Positions 9,827-18,746 are shown, numbered from the stretch's first letter. The stretch: 64,000 nt of DNA from Neisseria sp. 83E34 (GCF_001308015.1 NZ_LGYH01000009.1:1-64000), one strand, 5' to 3'. Program-made: numbers and translations. Notes: generated from the letters alone by a model not told the origin.

Positions 9827-10729
9827 ATGTTTAAAGAAGCCGCCCGCCACCTTACCACCCTGCGCGATTTACTGCGCTTTGCCGTCAGCCGTTTTAACGA
9901 AGCCGAACTCTTTTTCGGCCACGGTAGCGACAATGCACACGACGAAGCCGCCTACCTGATTCTGCACACGCTCAATCTGCCCCTAGATACACTGGAGCCT
10001 TATCTGGATGCCGTGATTCTGCCCGGCGAAAAAGAGCAAGTGCTGCAACTCATCGAGCGCCGTGTCAAAGAGCGCCTGCCGGTTGCCTATCTTACCCACC
10101 AAGCCTGGCAAGGTGAATTTGATTTTTATGTGGACGAGCGCGTTATCGTGCCCCGTTCATTTATCTACGAATTATTAGGCGAAGGCCTGCGCCCGTGGAT
10201 AGAATATGATGAATTGGTACACAACGCACTCGACTTATGTACCGGCAGCGGCTGCCTCGCCATCCAAATGGCACACCACTACCCCGACGCGTCAATTGAT
10301 GCCGTCGACCTCAGCCTCGATGCGCTCGAAGTGGCCGCTATCAACGTGGAAGCCTACGGTTTGGAAGATCGCATCAACCTCATACACACCGACTTATTCC
10401 ACGGCCTGGATGCCACATACGACCTGATTGTATCCAACCCGCCTTATGTTGATGCAGAATCGGTTGACAACCTGCCGGAAGAATATCTGCATGAACCCGA
10501 ACTCGCACTAGGCAGCGGCCAAGACGGATTGGACGCCACCCGCCAAATCCTGTTACAAGCCGCAAAATACCTTAACCCCAAAGGCGTTTTACTGGTTGAA
10601 ATCGGCCACAACAGAGAAATATTGGAGCAAGCCTATCCCGAGCTGCCGTTTACTTGGCTCGAAACCAGCGGTGGTGACGGCTTTGTATTCTTGTTAACAC
10701 GCGAACAACTTTTAGGCGAAGAAAAATAA
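9827..10729 (+). CDS. prmB: ribosomal protein L3 N5-glutamine methyltransferase
   Basis: 300 residues. A helical N-terminal domain is followed by an SAM-dependent methyltransferase fold with the glycine motif DLCTGSGCLAI and the catalytic SNPPYV motif that binds the target glutamine amide. The stretch VPRSF at about residue 108 and the helical start fit PrmB better than its paralogue PrmC (HemK). It would methylate the glutamine of the GGQ-like loop in L3 during 50S assembly. It stands alone, closed by the DUS hairpin at 10751-10792. Confidence 0.88.
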   Translation: MFKEAARHLTTLRDLLRFAVSRFNEAELFFGHGSDNAHDEAAYLILHTLNLPLDTLEPYLDAVILPGEKEQVLQLIERRVKERLPVAYLTHQAWQGEFDFYVDERVIVPRSFIYELLGEGLRPWIEYDELVHNALDLCTGSGCLAIQMAHHYPDASIDAVDLSLDALEVAAINVEAYGLEDRINLIHTDLFHGLDATYDLIVSNPPYVDAESVDNLPEEYLHEPELALGSGQDGLDATRQILLQAAKYLNPKGVLLVEIGHNREILEQAYPELPFTWLETSGGDGFVFLLTREQLLGEEK

Positions 10730-10750
10730 AACCGTTTGCTTACACAAAAC

Positions 10751-10792
10751 AATGCCTGTCTGAAAATGAATTTTGATTTTCAGACAGGCATT
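10751..10792. terminator. inverted DUS pair terminator
   Basis: AATGCCTGTCTGAAAAT and its complement around an 8-base loop between the convergent ends of prmB and the ArsC-like gene. Confidence 0.8.
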
Positions 10793-10818
10793 GCCCATAT
10801 CAATCCAATTATTCGCTT

Positions 10819-11172
10819 TTAGCTTTTAAAAGCATCTTCATACACATCCTCCGCGAATCCGCAAACACGATGCCCGTTATGCACCAAAACAGGCCGCTTG
10901 ATTATGCTTGGCTGCTGAACCATAAGCTCAACCGCCGCATCCTGATTTTCTGCCCCGGCCTTTTGCTCATCAGTCAATTTGCGCCAAGTCGTGCCCCGCT
11001 TATTCAATAAAATTTCCAAGGGCACCGCTTCTAACCATTCTCTAATCAATTCATGCGATGGCGGCGACTTTTTAAAATCGACAAATTCATATTCAATACC
11101 ATTTTCAGCCAACCAAGTGCGGGCTTTTTTAACCGTATCGCAATTGGGAATCCCATATAATTTTGTTGTCAT
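10819..11172 (-). CDS. ArsC/Spx family protein (YffB type)
   Basis: 117 residues from the ATG giving MTTKLYGIPNCDTV; the ATG nine bases earlier is too near the purine-rich binding site. Thioredoxin-like fold of the ArsC/Spx family. Only the first cysteine position (NCDTV, residue 11) is present and a second CXXC cysteine is missing, as in YffB. The C-terminal IIKRPV motif is typical of ArsC-like proteins. The function of YffB proteins is not settled; glutathione-dependent reductase activity has been suggested. Confidence 0.8.
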   Translation of the reverse strand: MTTKLYGIPNCDTVKKARTWLAENGIEYEFVDFKKSPPSHELIREWLEAVPLEILLNKRGTTWRKLTDEQKAGAENQDAAVELMVQQPSIIKRPVLVHNGHRVCGFAEDVYEDAFKS

Positions 11173-11296
11173 AAAATACATCTTTTTTGCGTTTGAACAA
11201 AACTATTGTAGCAAAAAACCTTGTGAAAAACCTGCAAAATAACTATTCTTATGTTTTTAACCCATAATCAAAAACGCCTTTTCTCCGGAGAAATTC

Positions 11297-11935
11297 ATGA
11301 AAAAAATCATTATCCTAACCACAGCCGCACTAACACTCGCCGCATGCTCCGACGGCAGCCAAATCAGCGAATCTGCCCTGAAAAAAGGCATCGAAGATTT
11401 CGCCTTCCGCCAAAACGTATGCATCGCCATGCCTTTAACTATTTTAGACACTTCCGGCCAGCCTCTGCGCAACACACTCATCGGCGAACCCAGGCTAACA
11501 ATCACCAACCGCAACAACGAAGGCAAACGCATCAATAAAGAAGTTATCGAACAAATGGACATTTTGGTAAATGCCGGCATCTACCGCGAAGCAGATAAAA
11601 AATCAGTTGAACAAAACGATATGCTGGTAAAAACCGTTACCTACGAGCTAACCGAAAACGGTATTGCCTCTTTAAGACACGGTTCACAAGGGCCTTTGGT
11701 ATGCGTAGGCAACCTGAAAGTTTCCAAGATCAACTGGTTCACCGAACCCACACCTACCAACGGCATGACAGTTTCCAAAGTTTCCTACCAAGCCGATTTA
11801 ATACCTGAAAAATGGGCGAAAAAGCTGATCAAAACCAATAACGGCGACTGGAAAAACTTATCAGAGCCACAAGAATATACCGCCACAATGGTTAAAACCA
11901 ACAAAGGCTGGCAAGATCTTCGTCAATTACACTGA
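11297..11935 (+). CDS. predicted lipoprotein, function unknown
   Basis: 212 residues. Signal peptide with lipobox LAAC (Cys17) and a good ribosome binding site (CCGGAG) seven bases before the ATG. The body is soluble and rich in Lys/Thr/Asn with three further cysteines. I do not recognise the family. It is likely a periplasmic-facing lipoprotein. Its usual DUS terminator seems to be broken off by the insertion sequence remnant that begins at 11955. Confidence 0.75.
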   Translation: MKKIIILTTAALTLAACSDGSQISESALKKGIEDFAFRQNVCIAMPLTILDTSGQPLRNTLIGEPRLTITNRNNEGKRINKEVIEQMDILVNAGIYREADKKSVEQNDMLVKTVTYELTENGIASLRHGSQGPLVCVGNLKVSKINWFTEPTPTNGMTVSKVSYQADLIPEKWAKKLIKTNNGDWKNLSEPQEYTATMVKTNKGWQDLRQLH

Positions 11936-12047
11936 ATCCGAACATAACAATGCCTGAGACCTTTGCAAAATAACTCTTTATTTAACAGTCGGACTTCAAA
12001 CAGCAGATTTCGGCTGTTTTCTATTCCAATATTCCCTTTATTCTACT

Positions 12048-12073
12048 CAGATACCCGATTAATCGGGTATCTG
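12048..12073. repeat. perfect 26-bp palindrome near the IS left end
   Basis: CAGATACCCGATT is followed directly by its exact reverse complement. It lies in the IS5/IS1106-like end segment, just before istA homology starts. Confidence 0.85.
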
Positions 12074-12084
12074 GGCTGCCTTCG

Positions 12085-13468
12085 CAGAGAACAAACCCAT
12101 TACCCCAAACCCAGCCCTTTTCTTGACGTGTTGACCCAACAGTTGCTCCAAGAAGCCCAGCTGCCCAAACAGCAACACCTTTCTGCCCGTCGACATTTCG
12201 AACGCCTCAAAGATGCCGGTTATGCCGGACAGTACAGCGCCGTTGCCGTATTTATCCGCAAATTCCGCCAACAGCACCAACCCAAACCGGTTCCGGTCTT
12301 TATGGCTCAGGCTTTTGCTCCGGGTGGTGCTTATCAGTTTGACCGGAGTATCGAAACCGTTTGTTTGGCCGGACAGACCGTCAAGGTGAATATCGCCCAT
12401 TTCCGCTTATGCCGCAGCTGGGCTTTTTTCGTTTGTGCTTATCCCAATCAGAAAGCCGATATGTTGATGGATGCGCACAACCGCGCATTCGCTTTCTTCG
12501 GCGGCGTACCTGCCCGCGGTATCTACGACAATATGAAGACCGCCGTTACCCGCATCGGCAAAGGCAAGGAGAGGGAATTTAACGCGCAGTTTTTACAGAT
12601 GATGACCCATTTTCTCATTGAACCGGTTGCCTGCACCGCTGCTTCCGGCTGGGAAAAAGGCCAGGTCGAGCGGCAGATACGCCACCTGCGCGAAAGATTG
12701 TTCAAGCCGACTTTGGCTTTTGATTCCTTCACCTCTCTCAACGACTACCTGCAACAGCAATGCCTGCGGCTGATGCAGCAGCACAAACATCCCGAATACA
12801 GGCAGCCGGTTAACGACATATGGGAAAGGGAGAAGCATTCGTTGGCCGCTTTCCGTCCATATCCGGCAGAACGTTTGGAGATACTCAAAGTCAGCAACCG
12901 GTCTTTGGTTACCGTCGAACGCCACCGTTACGGCGTGCCGGCCGAATGGGCGGGCAATACGGTTAGGGTTTATATCGGCGCACAGACCGTCCGCTTTTGC
13001 AGCGATACCGACTGCATTGCCGAACATCCGCGCAGCTTTGTGAAAGACGGCACCGGCTATAACCCTTGGCACTTTTTGCCCTGTCTGCAAAAGAAACCCG
13101 GCGCGTTAAGAGACGGCAGGGCTTTTACCGGCCGGGTACTGCCACCGGTCATAGAGCGTCTGAAAGCCTGTTTGCTTAAGCAGCCCAAAGGAGACCGGGT
13201 GATGGTCAAACTGCTGAGCCTGATGGCCGAATACGATGCCGGCTCGGCATTGGCTGCAGCGGAATTGGCATTGGACGGAGGTATGCCGACTCCGGAGGCG
13301 GTCTTGAACATCACCAACCGTCTGAAAGAACCGCCGCCGCCCCGTTTCCATATCAGGGACATCCCGCTTACCGTCGCGCCGTCAGTTGATTGCAGCCGTT
13401 ATGACCGCTTACCGAGTCTGTCGGGCAAACAAACGGATACGGTGAAGGAGAAGCATCATGCGGCATGA
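12085..13468 (+). pseudogene. istA: IS21 family transposase IstA, N-terminally truncated
   Basis: The frame stays open for 501 codons from a TTG at 11963, but its first 40 or so residues come from the unrelated IS end. IstA homology begins near 12085-12110. The integrase core is present, with acidic residues in QFDRS, YDNMKTAV and EKGQVE fitting the DDE triad. The N-terminal helix-turn-helix of IstA is missing, so it is probably inactive. It overlaps istB by 11 bases, the normal IS21 arrangement. Confidence 0.8.
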
Positions 13469-13904
13469 ACGTCTGGCCGGACTGTTGAAAGAGTTGAAAC
13501 CCGGTGCGATGGCGGAGCAGTGGGATGAAATCGTAGTGGACGGCATACGCCGTAAACGGGGTACGCCGGATATTTTGGAGCGTTTGTTGACTGCCGAACA
13601 TATGGCCAAAACCGCAAGAAGCACCCAAAACCGGATTAGCCGGGCAAGGTTTCCGCAACACCGCAGTTTGGCCGACTTCGATTTTGAGCAGAGTTTGATA
13701 CACCGTCCGGCATCGGAACTGCTTTTGGGCGGGGACTATATCAGACAGAAGCGTAATGCGGTGCCGGTAGGCGGACCGGGTACGGGCAAAACGCATATTG
13801 CCACAGCATTGGGTATCGAAGCGGCGGCACAAGGATTTAGGGTACGTTTTTGGAATGTACCGGACTTGGTCAGCAAATTGGAAGCAGACAAAGACGAAGG
13901 TTGA
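13458..13904 (+). pseudogene. istB: IS21 helper ATPase IstB, C-terminally truncated
   Basis: 148 residues against about 250 in complete IstB. The N-terminal domain and Walker A (GGPGTGKTH) remain. The Walker B and downstream AAA motifs are lost because the frame runs into the inverted repeat at 13902, whose TGA serves as the stop codon. Confidence 0.85.
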
Positions 13905-13986
13905 GACCTTTGCAAAATTCCCTCAAATCCCTTAAATTCATTACCAAGATATTTAGGGGATTGGGGCGAATTTTGCAAAGGTCTCA
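13902..13986. repeat. 85-bp MITE-like element with 19-bp terminal inverted repeats
   Basis: Both ends read TGAGACCTTTGCAAAATTC inward. The middle is non-coding. It looks like a short non-autonomous derivative of the IS1106-like element, inserted into istB or left by deletion. Confidence 0.75.
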
Positions 13987-14133
13987 GGCTTTTTATAATC
14001 TTTTGCTTAAAAACTTCCTTTTTCATCAAAACCAACCTCCCCATTCATCAAAAAAGCCACACTTTCAACCATAAAAACGACACCGTATTAAAAAATATTC
14101 GGTTGTTTTTTAAGATATTCGGATAATTAAAAA

Positions 14134-14150
14134 GTGACATAAACTGTCAC
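14134..14150. promoter_or_regulatory. palindrome 1, GTGAC-N7-GTCAC
   Basis: GTGAC ATAAACT GTCAC, a 17-bp operator-like dyad. Centre-to-centre distance to the second copy is 114 bp, close to eleven helical turns. Confidence 0.5.
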
Positions 14151-14247
14151 ATCAAGTAAAAAGCAAACTCAACCAATTACAGCATAAAATATAATAATAT
14201 GATTTATATGAAATTATTTATTTTTCTTTTTACAGAGAAATAATAAC

Positions 14248-14264
14248 GTGACGTTAATTGTCAC
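14248..14264. promoter_or_regulatory. palindrome 2, GTGAC-N7-GTCAC
   Basis: GTGAC GTTAATT GTCAC, same arms and spacing as palindrome 1, 227 bases before the start codon of the TonB-domain gene. A dimeric regulator is a reasonable guess. The geometry does not fit CRP or FNR. Confidence 0.5.
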
Positions 14265-14490
14265 CTAGTGTCAATCTATGCCACACCAAATATACCGCTC
14301 GTCCCATTTTCACATCATTCCGTAAAAATTCTTTGACTTTTTTTTCAATTGCAAAATTCAAAATTTATAGGCACAATACACCTACCAAAACAAGAAACAA
14401 AAAAGTTCATCAAACGAACAAGAGTTTCAATAACTTTAATATTATTTACATTACATATTTATAAATTGCATTTTTTACGGGGTTTTAATC

Positions 14491-14841
14491 ATGTCTGTTC
14501 GCAACATTTTATCCACAGCCTTAGTGGCTGCCGCGTTATTCGGAGCACAAAGCGCTTCTGCTGGTGAAATTCAATTTTTCAAAAAAGATTCTGAAATAAC
14601 CGCAGCCAAAGCACAAATCAATGGGAAATTGGCGGTACGCATGACCATCCATACCGATGGTTCTTTAAAAGATATACGCGTTACCCGCAGCAGCGGTAAT
14701 CAAGCTATCGACAACCAAGCCGTTGCTTGGATGCAAACACAAACCATGCGACCTGTTTCCATTAATGGCGAACACCAAGCATTCAGCGTAGTTAAAGAAA
14801 TCCGATTTTCAAATACCGGCATGCAACTCGGTATGAAATAA
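14491..14841 (+). CDS. small exported TonB C-terminal-domain protein
   Basis: 116 residues. A signal peptide ending ASA (about residue 24) is followed by a domain of the TonB C-terminal type, with VRMTIHTDGS, IRVTRSSGN and the IDNQAVAWMQ helix. It lacks the membrane anchor and Pro-rich spacer of a true TonB, so it should be a free periplasmic protein and cannot transduce energy by itself. It stands alone, with a strong terminator at 14920-14956. Similar small TonB-like proteins occur in Neisseria; their role is not known to me. Confidence 0.75.
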   Translation: MSVRNILSTALVAAALFGAQSASAGEIQFFKKDSEITAAKAQINGKLAVRMTIHTDGSLKDIRVTRSSGNQAIDNQAVAWMQTQTMRPVSINGEHQAFSVVKEIRFSNTGMQLGMK

Positions 14842-14919
14842 AGTTTTTCGGGGGAAACCCCAACCTTTGGAACCAGGTATAAAGTTCTTTTGTTGTTATC
14901 ATTGTGTATTCTCTCTGTT

Positions 14920-14956
14920 TAGGCGCTTTCCTCGTTTGAAAGCGCTTCTTTTTTTG
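14920..14956 (+). terminator. intrinsic terminator
   Basis: Stem AGGCGCTTTC / GAAAGCGCTT with a 7-base loop followed by CTTTTTTT. It closes the TonB-domain gene. This one is not built from DUS. Confidence 0.88.
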
Positions 14957-14965
14957 CCTGATAAT

Positions 14966-15070
14966 GTCTTACTCAGGCTAGATTCGAGTATCTCACGATG
15001 TGGTTGTGCTCCAGATACTCGGAGCAAGCCCGAGTATGACGGTGCTGTTACTATATAAATGGGTTGACTG
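14966..15070. repeat. dispersed intergenic repeat, copy 1
   Basis: About 105 bp with internal dyads around TACTCGG / CCGAGTA, ending TATAAATGGGTTGACT. It matches 48363-48467 along its length and 36268-36300 in part. Confidence 0.65.
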
Positions 15071-15115
15071 ACAAGTGGTTTAACTAATCAAACTTCTCTG
15101 TTAACCGACACAAAA

Positions 15116-15152
15116 AAGTGCCTGTCTGAAACTATTTTTCAGACAGGCACTT
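15116..15152. terminator. inverted DUS pair terminator
   Basis: AAGTGCCTGTCTGAAA and its complement. It lies 31 bases after the stop of the leftward chain-length-factor-like gene. The flanking base differs from the common form (GTGCC for ATGCC) but the pair still matches. Confidence 0.78.
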
Positions 15153-15182
15153 GATAAATTATGGCTCTAAAACCTACCCAAC

Positions 15183-15917
15183 TCACCATTCTGTTGACGC
15201 AAGCAGTTTCAATCCGCCGAAACTTTGTATTTCCAGCGCAATATTTCCACCCGCAGCAATCCTGATTCTATTCTTTTTTTCCGCCAAACAATCAAACCAT
15301 TCCGAAACAACATCCATCAAACCACTACACGCCGGCCGCCACTCCGCCGCGCCTTGCTCTGCATGGCTGATGTTGATTTGGGGTTCGCCATCCGCGCCGC
15401 TGTTCCCGCAGCTTAGGTACATGCAACAGCAGCCTTCCCGCTCCCTACTTCCTTCCGCAGCTTCGTGACTCCAGCCCACTAAAGCCGAACCGCCGTTTTG
15501 CAACACATGATTTGCCGCCAGCAGTAAAGGCTTACCCCATGATTCCGGTTCGATACCGACGGGCTGGAATATGGTTACCCCGTTCAAGCACAAAGCAGCG
15601 GCGGTATGGAATGCGGGGGCATTGTGCAGGTTGGCCAGAAAATCGAAAGGTTTTGCAATCTGCTGTTGGAACACATTACCCATCATTTCATTAAAAACCG
15701 AAGGCGAGCTGAATGTGCCGCCCCAATATACGGCTGTATCTTTTGGAAGCTGCTGTTGGCTCAATTGCAAACTGCCGGCTAAAGTTAACAGCGTTAGGCG
15801 GCTGAAACGGCGGGCATCTAAATGATATTGCGTTTTCAAATGGCGTTTCAGACAGGCATTGTCTTTGCCGGAGCCGTTAAAAAGCGCAGCGGCCCGAATA
15901 TAAACTTGATGCGTCAT
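15183..15917 (-). CDS. ketosynthase-like protein without active-site Cys (chain-length-factor type)
   Basis: 244 residues from MTHQVYIRAA; this ATG overlaps the stop of the ketosynthase gene as ATGA (15914-15917), so I prefer it to earlier in-frame starts. It follows the N-terminal half of the thiolase fold (WGGTFSSP, then ANHVLQNGGSALVGWS), but the position of the catalytic cysteine holds LCLNG-like residues without the TACTS motif, so it resembles the chain-length-factor partner of a type II ketosynthase. A DUS at 15846-15859 encodes NACLK. It likely forms a heterodimer with the upstream ketosynthase. Confidence 0.65.
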   Translation of the reverse strand: MTHQVYIRAAALFNGSGKDNACLKRHLKTQYHLDARRFSRLTLLTLAGSLQLSQQQLPKDTAVYWGGTFSSPSVFNEMMGNVFQQQIAKPFDFLANLHNAPAFHTAAALCLNGVTIFQPVGIEPESWGKPLLLAANHVLQNGGSALVGWSHEAAEGSREREGCCCMYLSCGNSGADGEPQINISHAEQGAAEWRPACSGLMDVVSEWFDCLAEKKNRIRIAAGGNIALEIQSFGGLKLLASTEW

Positions 15918-16978
15918 TTCATCCACTCCCATACAAACGCCGTGTTGCTGCCGCCGAAACCGAAAAAATTTACCATATAAAAGCCTGAGCCAAGCAGGCA
16001 ACCGCCTCGTAAAGCCACCTTGCCCTCCAAGCTGCCTTGCAATAAAGCTTGATAAAGCAATACCGTTTCCAACGCGGCACTGGCACCTTGAGTATGCCCG
16101 ATTAAAGGTTTAAATGCTGCCAGCGGCACTTGCCGCCCGAATACGCTTTGCAAAGCGTCGGCTTCTGCTTTATCAGTAGCACCGGTGCCAACTGCATGAG
16201 CTTTAACCATGCATACTTCATCCGCAGCCACACCCCCCTGCTGCAAAGCATGCCGCATAACTTGGCTCAAGCTTTCGCTATCGGTTTCAACAGGGCTGGC
16301 GGTGCCGGTATTTGCTGAAGCGGAAACCAGGCGAAATTGTTTTTTGCAATCCGGTTTCTCGCGCGATAAAGCCAAACACGCTATGCCCTCGCCCAACACA
16401 AAGCCGTCTCCGCCAAACGGTACACATTGCTCTGCCAGCAAACCGAGGCTGTGGAAATGCATTAAGGTAAGCAGGTTGAAAGTTTCAAAACCTACCACCA
16501 ATGCGCGTTCTATCAGCCCGCTTTGCAACATGGCATGCGCCTGCATCAGCGCGTGGCCGGAAGAAGTGCAGGCCGTAGCAAAGCAATAAACCTGATGATT
16601 GCCGTGGCTTTGCTTAAGATGGTCGGCAAATTGGTGCAGACTGTATTTCCCGAGTGGTCTCTGTTGGGCCAGATAATGAAGTTCGTAATAAGGAAGCAGG
16701 TAAGAAGTGGAGCCGATAAACACCGGCGTATCGGATAATGCTTGGCCGCCCCAGCCCGCGTCTTCGGCAGCCTCTAGCAAATATTGTTCCAGCAGACTGA
16801 ATAAAGCGGTTTCATCCAACCGCTCATTATCAAATGCACGAAAATAAGCCGCTTGCTGCGGCTGGTTTAGAAAATCAAAAGTGATTTTTGCAGGCGGTTG
16901 TGAGTTAGCCAATGCTATATAAGCACCGCTGCCCGACCCTTGCGCGCATTGCACGCTTACTCCGGCAAGATAGCTCAT
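15914..16978 (-). CDS. beta-ketoacyl-ACP synthase (FabF-like, shortened)
   Basis: 354 residues. The catalytic triad is complete: Cys in TACTSSG, His in KAHAVGTG and His in PLIGHTQGA, with the FGFGGSN C-terminal loop. It is about 50 residues shorter than FabF. It would condense malonyl-ACP with an acyl-ACP. It is coupled at both ends by ATGA overlaps, to the ACP gene upstream and the chain-length-factor-like gene downstream. This trio probably serves the same pigment system as the cluster at 22.6-45.8 kb, or makes a second acyl chain; this is inference. Confidence 0.82.
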   Translation of the reverse strand: MSYLAGVSVQCAQGSGSGAYIALANSQPPAKITFDFLNQPQQAAYFRAFDNERLDETALFSLLEQYLLEAAEDAGWGGQALSDTPVFIGSTSYLLPYYELHYLAQQRPLGKYSLHQFADHLKQSHGNHQVYCFATACTSSGHALMQAHAMLQSGLIERALVVGFETFNLLTLMHFHSLGLLAEQCVPFGGDGFVLGEGIACLALSREKPDCKKQFRLVSASANTGTASPVETDSESLSQVMRHALQQGGVAADEVCMVKAHAVGTGATDKAEADALQSVFGRQVPLAAFKPLIGHTQGASAALETVLLYQALLQGSLEGKVALRGGCLLGSGFYMVNFFGFGGSNTAFVWEWMK

Positions 16979-17265
16979 GCGCCATGTTCCTTACGCACAA
17001 AAGCTGCCAAGCTGCGCACATCCGACATATGCTTGCGCACCATTCTGTCTCCTTGTAAACGCACCCGGAAATATTGCTGCAAGGCCACCGCTATCTGCAA
17101 AGCATCCAGCGAATCGAGGCCGATCGGGCTTTCATCGCCGAACAAAACCGCATCATCGGTAAAATCGGCCATAGCGATTTCATCTTCTTTATCGGCTTCG
17201 GCAAGAATCAGTTTTTTTAATTCGGCTTCAAGCAGCCCGGGTTCAAGGGTGAAGGTGTAAGACAT
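16975..17265 (-). CDS. acyl carrier protein
   Basis: 96 residues with the phosphopantetheine site LDSLDAL (Ser52). The acidic N-terminal part and the Arg/Lys-rich C-terminus are unlike the essential AcpP and fit a dedicated carrier. First gene of the ACP-KS-CLF operon. The phosphopantetheinyl transferase at 45206-45817 is the likely activator. Confidence 0.85.
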   Translation of the reverse strand: MSYTFTLEPGLLEAELKKLILAEADKEDEIAMADFTDDAVLFGDESPIGLDSLDALQIAVALQQYFRVRLQGDRMVRKHMSDVRSLAAFVRKEHGA

Positions 17266-17304
17266 GAATGGTTCTTTTCAAATCTGTTTGTGCTTGGTAA
17301 AAAC

Positions 17305-17319
17305 TTTTCAGACAGGCAT
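17305..17319 (-). repeat. DNA uptake sequence
   Basis: TTTTCAGACAGGCAT in the gap between prfA and the ACP gene. Confidence 0.85.
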
Positions 17320-17336
17320 CGGTTTGCCACATCTTC

Positions 17337-18413
17337 TTAATCGCCCATGCTCGCCAGCAGCTCTGCCTGATGCTCGGCAATCAATGCGCCGGTGAGTTCG
17401 TCCAAATCACCGTCCATAATAAAATCCAGCTTGTGTAGCGTTAGGTTGATGCGGTGGTCAGACACACGGCCCTGCGGGTAATTATAGGTGCGGATGCGCT
17501 CGCTGCGGTCGCCGCTGCCAATCAGGGTTTTACGCTCGGCAGCTTCTTTGGCCTGAGCTTCGCGCTTTTGCATATCGTTCAGACGCGCCGCCAAAACTTT
17601 CATTGCCTGCGCTTTGTTGGCGTGTTGCGAACGCCCGTCTTGGCACTCCACCACCATACCGGTAGGCAGATGTGTGATGCGCACAGCCGAATCGGTTTTA
17701 TTGATGTGCTGGCCGCCTGCGCCGGAGGCGCGGAAAGTGTCGATACGCAAATCGGCCGGATTCAGTTCGATTTCCTCCAATTCATCCGCTTCGGGCATCA
17801 CGGCCACAGTGCAGGCCGATGTGTGGATACGGCCTTGGCTTTCGGTTGCCGGAACGCGCTGCACACGGTGGCCGCCGCTCTCGAATTTGAGCTTGCTGTA
17901 TGCGCCCAAGCCGATGATACGGGCAATCACTTCTTTATAGCCGCCCAAATCGCTTTCATTGGCAGACACGATTTCTACCTGCCAGTTATTGCGTTCGGCA
18001 TAGCGGGTGTACATTCGCAGCAAATCGCCGGCAAACAAAGCCGCTTCGTCGCCGCCCGTGCCTGCGCGCACCTCGATAAAGATGTTTTTATCGTCGTCGG
18101 CATCTTTGGGCAACAGCAGCTTTTGCAGCTCTAGATCCAATGTTTCGATTTTGGTTTTGGCCGCTTCGATTTCCTCAGCGGCAAAGTCTTTCATATCAGG
18201 GTCAGACAGCATTTCTTCGGCATCTGCCAAATCGTTTTGCGCCTGACGATATTGCCGAAACACCTCCACTACCGGTGTGAGTTCGGCATGTTCTTTATTG
18301 AGTTTGCGGTAGTTATCCATATCGGCAGTAGATTCGGGCGCGCCCAAAAGCTGGGTAACTTCTTCCAAACGGTCTGCCAATTGTTGCAGTTTTTCTAAAA
18401 TCGAAGGTTTCAT
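17337..18413 (-). CDS. prfA: peptide chain release factor 1
   Basis: 358 residues, full length for RF1. It has the PAT tripeptide (RVPATESQG) that reads UAA/UAG and the catalytic GGQ loop ([13 protein letters not shown]). The N-terminal coiled region and C-terminal domain are intact. It acts in translation termination. Stands as a single gene. Confidence 0.97.
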   Translation of the reverse strand: MKPSILEKLQQLADRLEEVTQLLGAPESTADMDNYRKLNKEHAELTPVVEVFRQYRQAQNDLADAEEMLSDPDMKDFAAEEIEAAKTKIETLDLELQKLLLPKDADDDKNIFIEVRAGTGGDEAALFAGDLLRMYTRYAERNNWQVEIVSANESDLGGYKEVIARIIGLGAYSKLKFESGGHRVQRVPATESQGRIHTSACTVAVMPEADELEEIELNPADLRIDTFRASGAGGQHINKTDSAVRITHLPTGMVVECQDGRSQHANKAQAMKVLAARLNDMQKREAQAKEAAERKTLIGSGDRSERIRTYNYPQGRVSDHRINLTLHKLDFIMDGDLDELTGALIAEHQAELLASMGD

Positions 18414-18746
18414 TTATGTGTATCTACTCCGCCGCCTTGGCGGTGATTTAATTGTGTACGAAAAAAGACGATTCCGCAGAATCATCTTAGATTGTTTTCA
18501 GACAGGCATTAAAGCTTATGATACCGAAATCTTAGCAAAGCTATCGAATGCAGATGCCGTTCAAAGCGTAACGGCACACAACACAGAAATACACCGCAAA
18601 TAGCAGTTTCGTACAAATTTCTGCCTGTCTGAAACCGTTTATTGGATCGCTGAAATTATAACACATATCAAATGCTTAATTAGCGCTCCTATCACAAAAC
18701 AAAGCTGCATGCCTCATCAGACATGCAGCTTTGTTTCATTGCCGAC
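18414..18746. other. 333-bp intergenic region between tpx and prfA
   Basis: Holds two single DUS (18495-18509 reverse, 18622-18633 forward), the tpx terminator (18701-18735), and presumably the prfA promoter. I see no gene; a 61-codon frame at 18418 has no support. Confidence 0.6.
18701..18735 (-). terminator. intrinsic terminator after tpx
   Basis: Stem AAAGCTGCATG / CATGCAGCTTT with a 10-base loop, twelve bases beyond the tpx stop codon. It is not DUS-based. The T tract is short on the minus strand. Confidence 0.75.

Larger units (their letters stand above)
11955..13986. mobile_element. decayed composite insertion sequence: IS21 genes inside IS5/IS1106-like ends
   Basis: The region is bounded by TGAGACCTTTGCAAAAT (11955-11971) and its exact inverse (13970-13986), ends I recall from neisserial IS1106-type (IS5 family) elements. 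The first 100 bases also resemble such an element, yet the coding part is IS21-type istA and istB, both incomplete. A third copy of the end occurs at 13902-13918, inverted relative to the right end. No clear target duplication was seen. Confidence 0.75.
13987..14490. other. 504-bp AT-rich non-coding region
   Basis: No convincing gene. It holds two copies of ATATTCGG (near 14095 and 14115) and the two GTGAC-N7-GTCAC palindromes listed separately, and leads into the TonB-domain gene. It probably carries that gene's promoter, but no clear -35/-10 pair stands out. Confidence 0.6.

Noticed and set aside
14258..14567. Two short AT-rich frames before the TonB-domain gene
   Set aside because: Composition is that of the non-coding leader (Lys/Asn/Phe-rich), and they overlap the well-supported gene at 14491.
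18418..18603. 61-codon frame upstream of prfA
   Set aside because: No ribosome binding site, spans a DUS and has no recognisable features; treated as non-coding.
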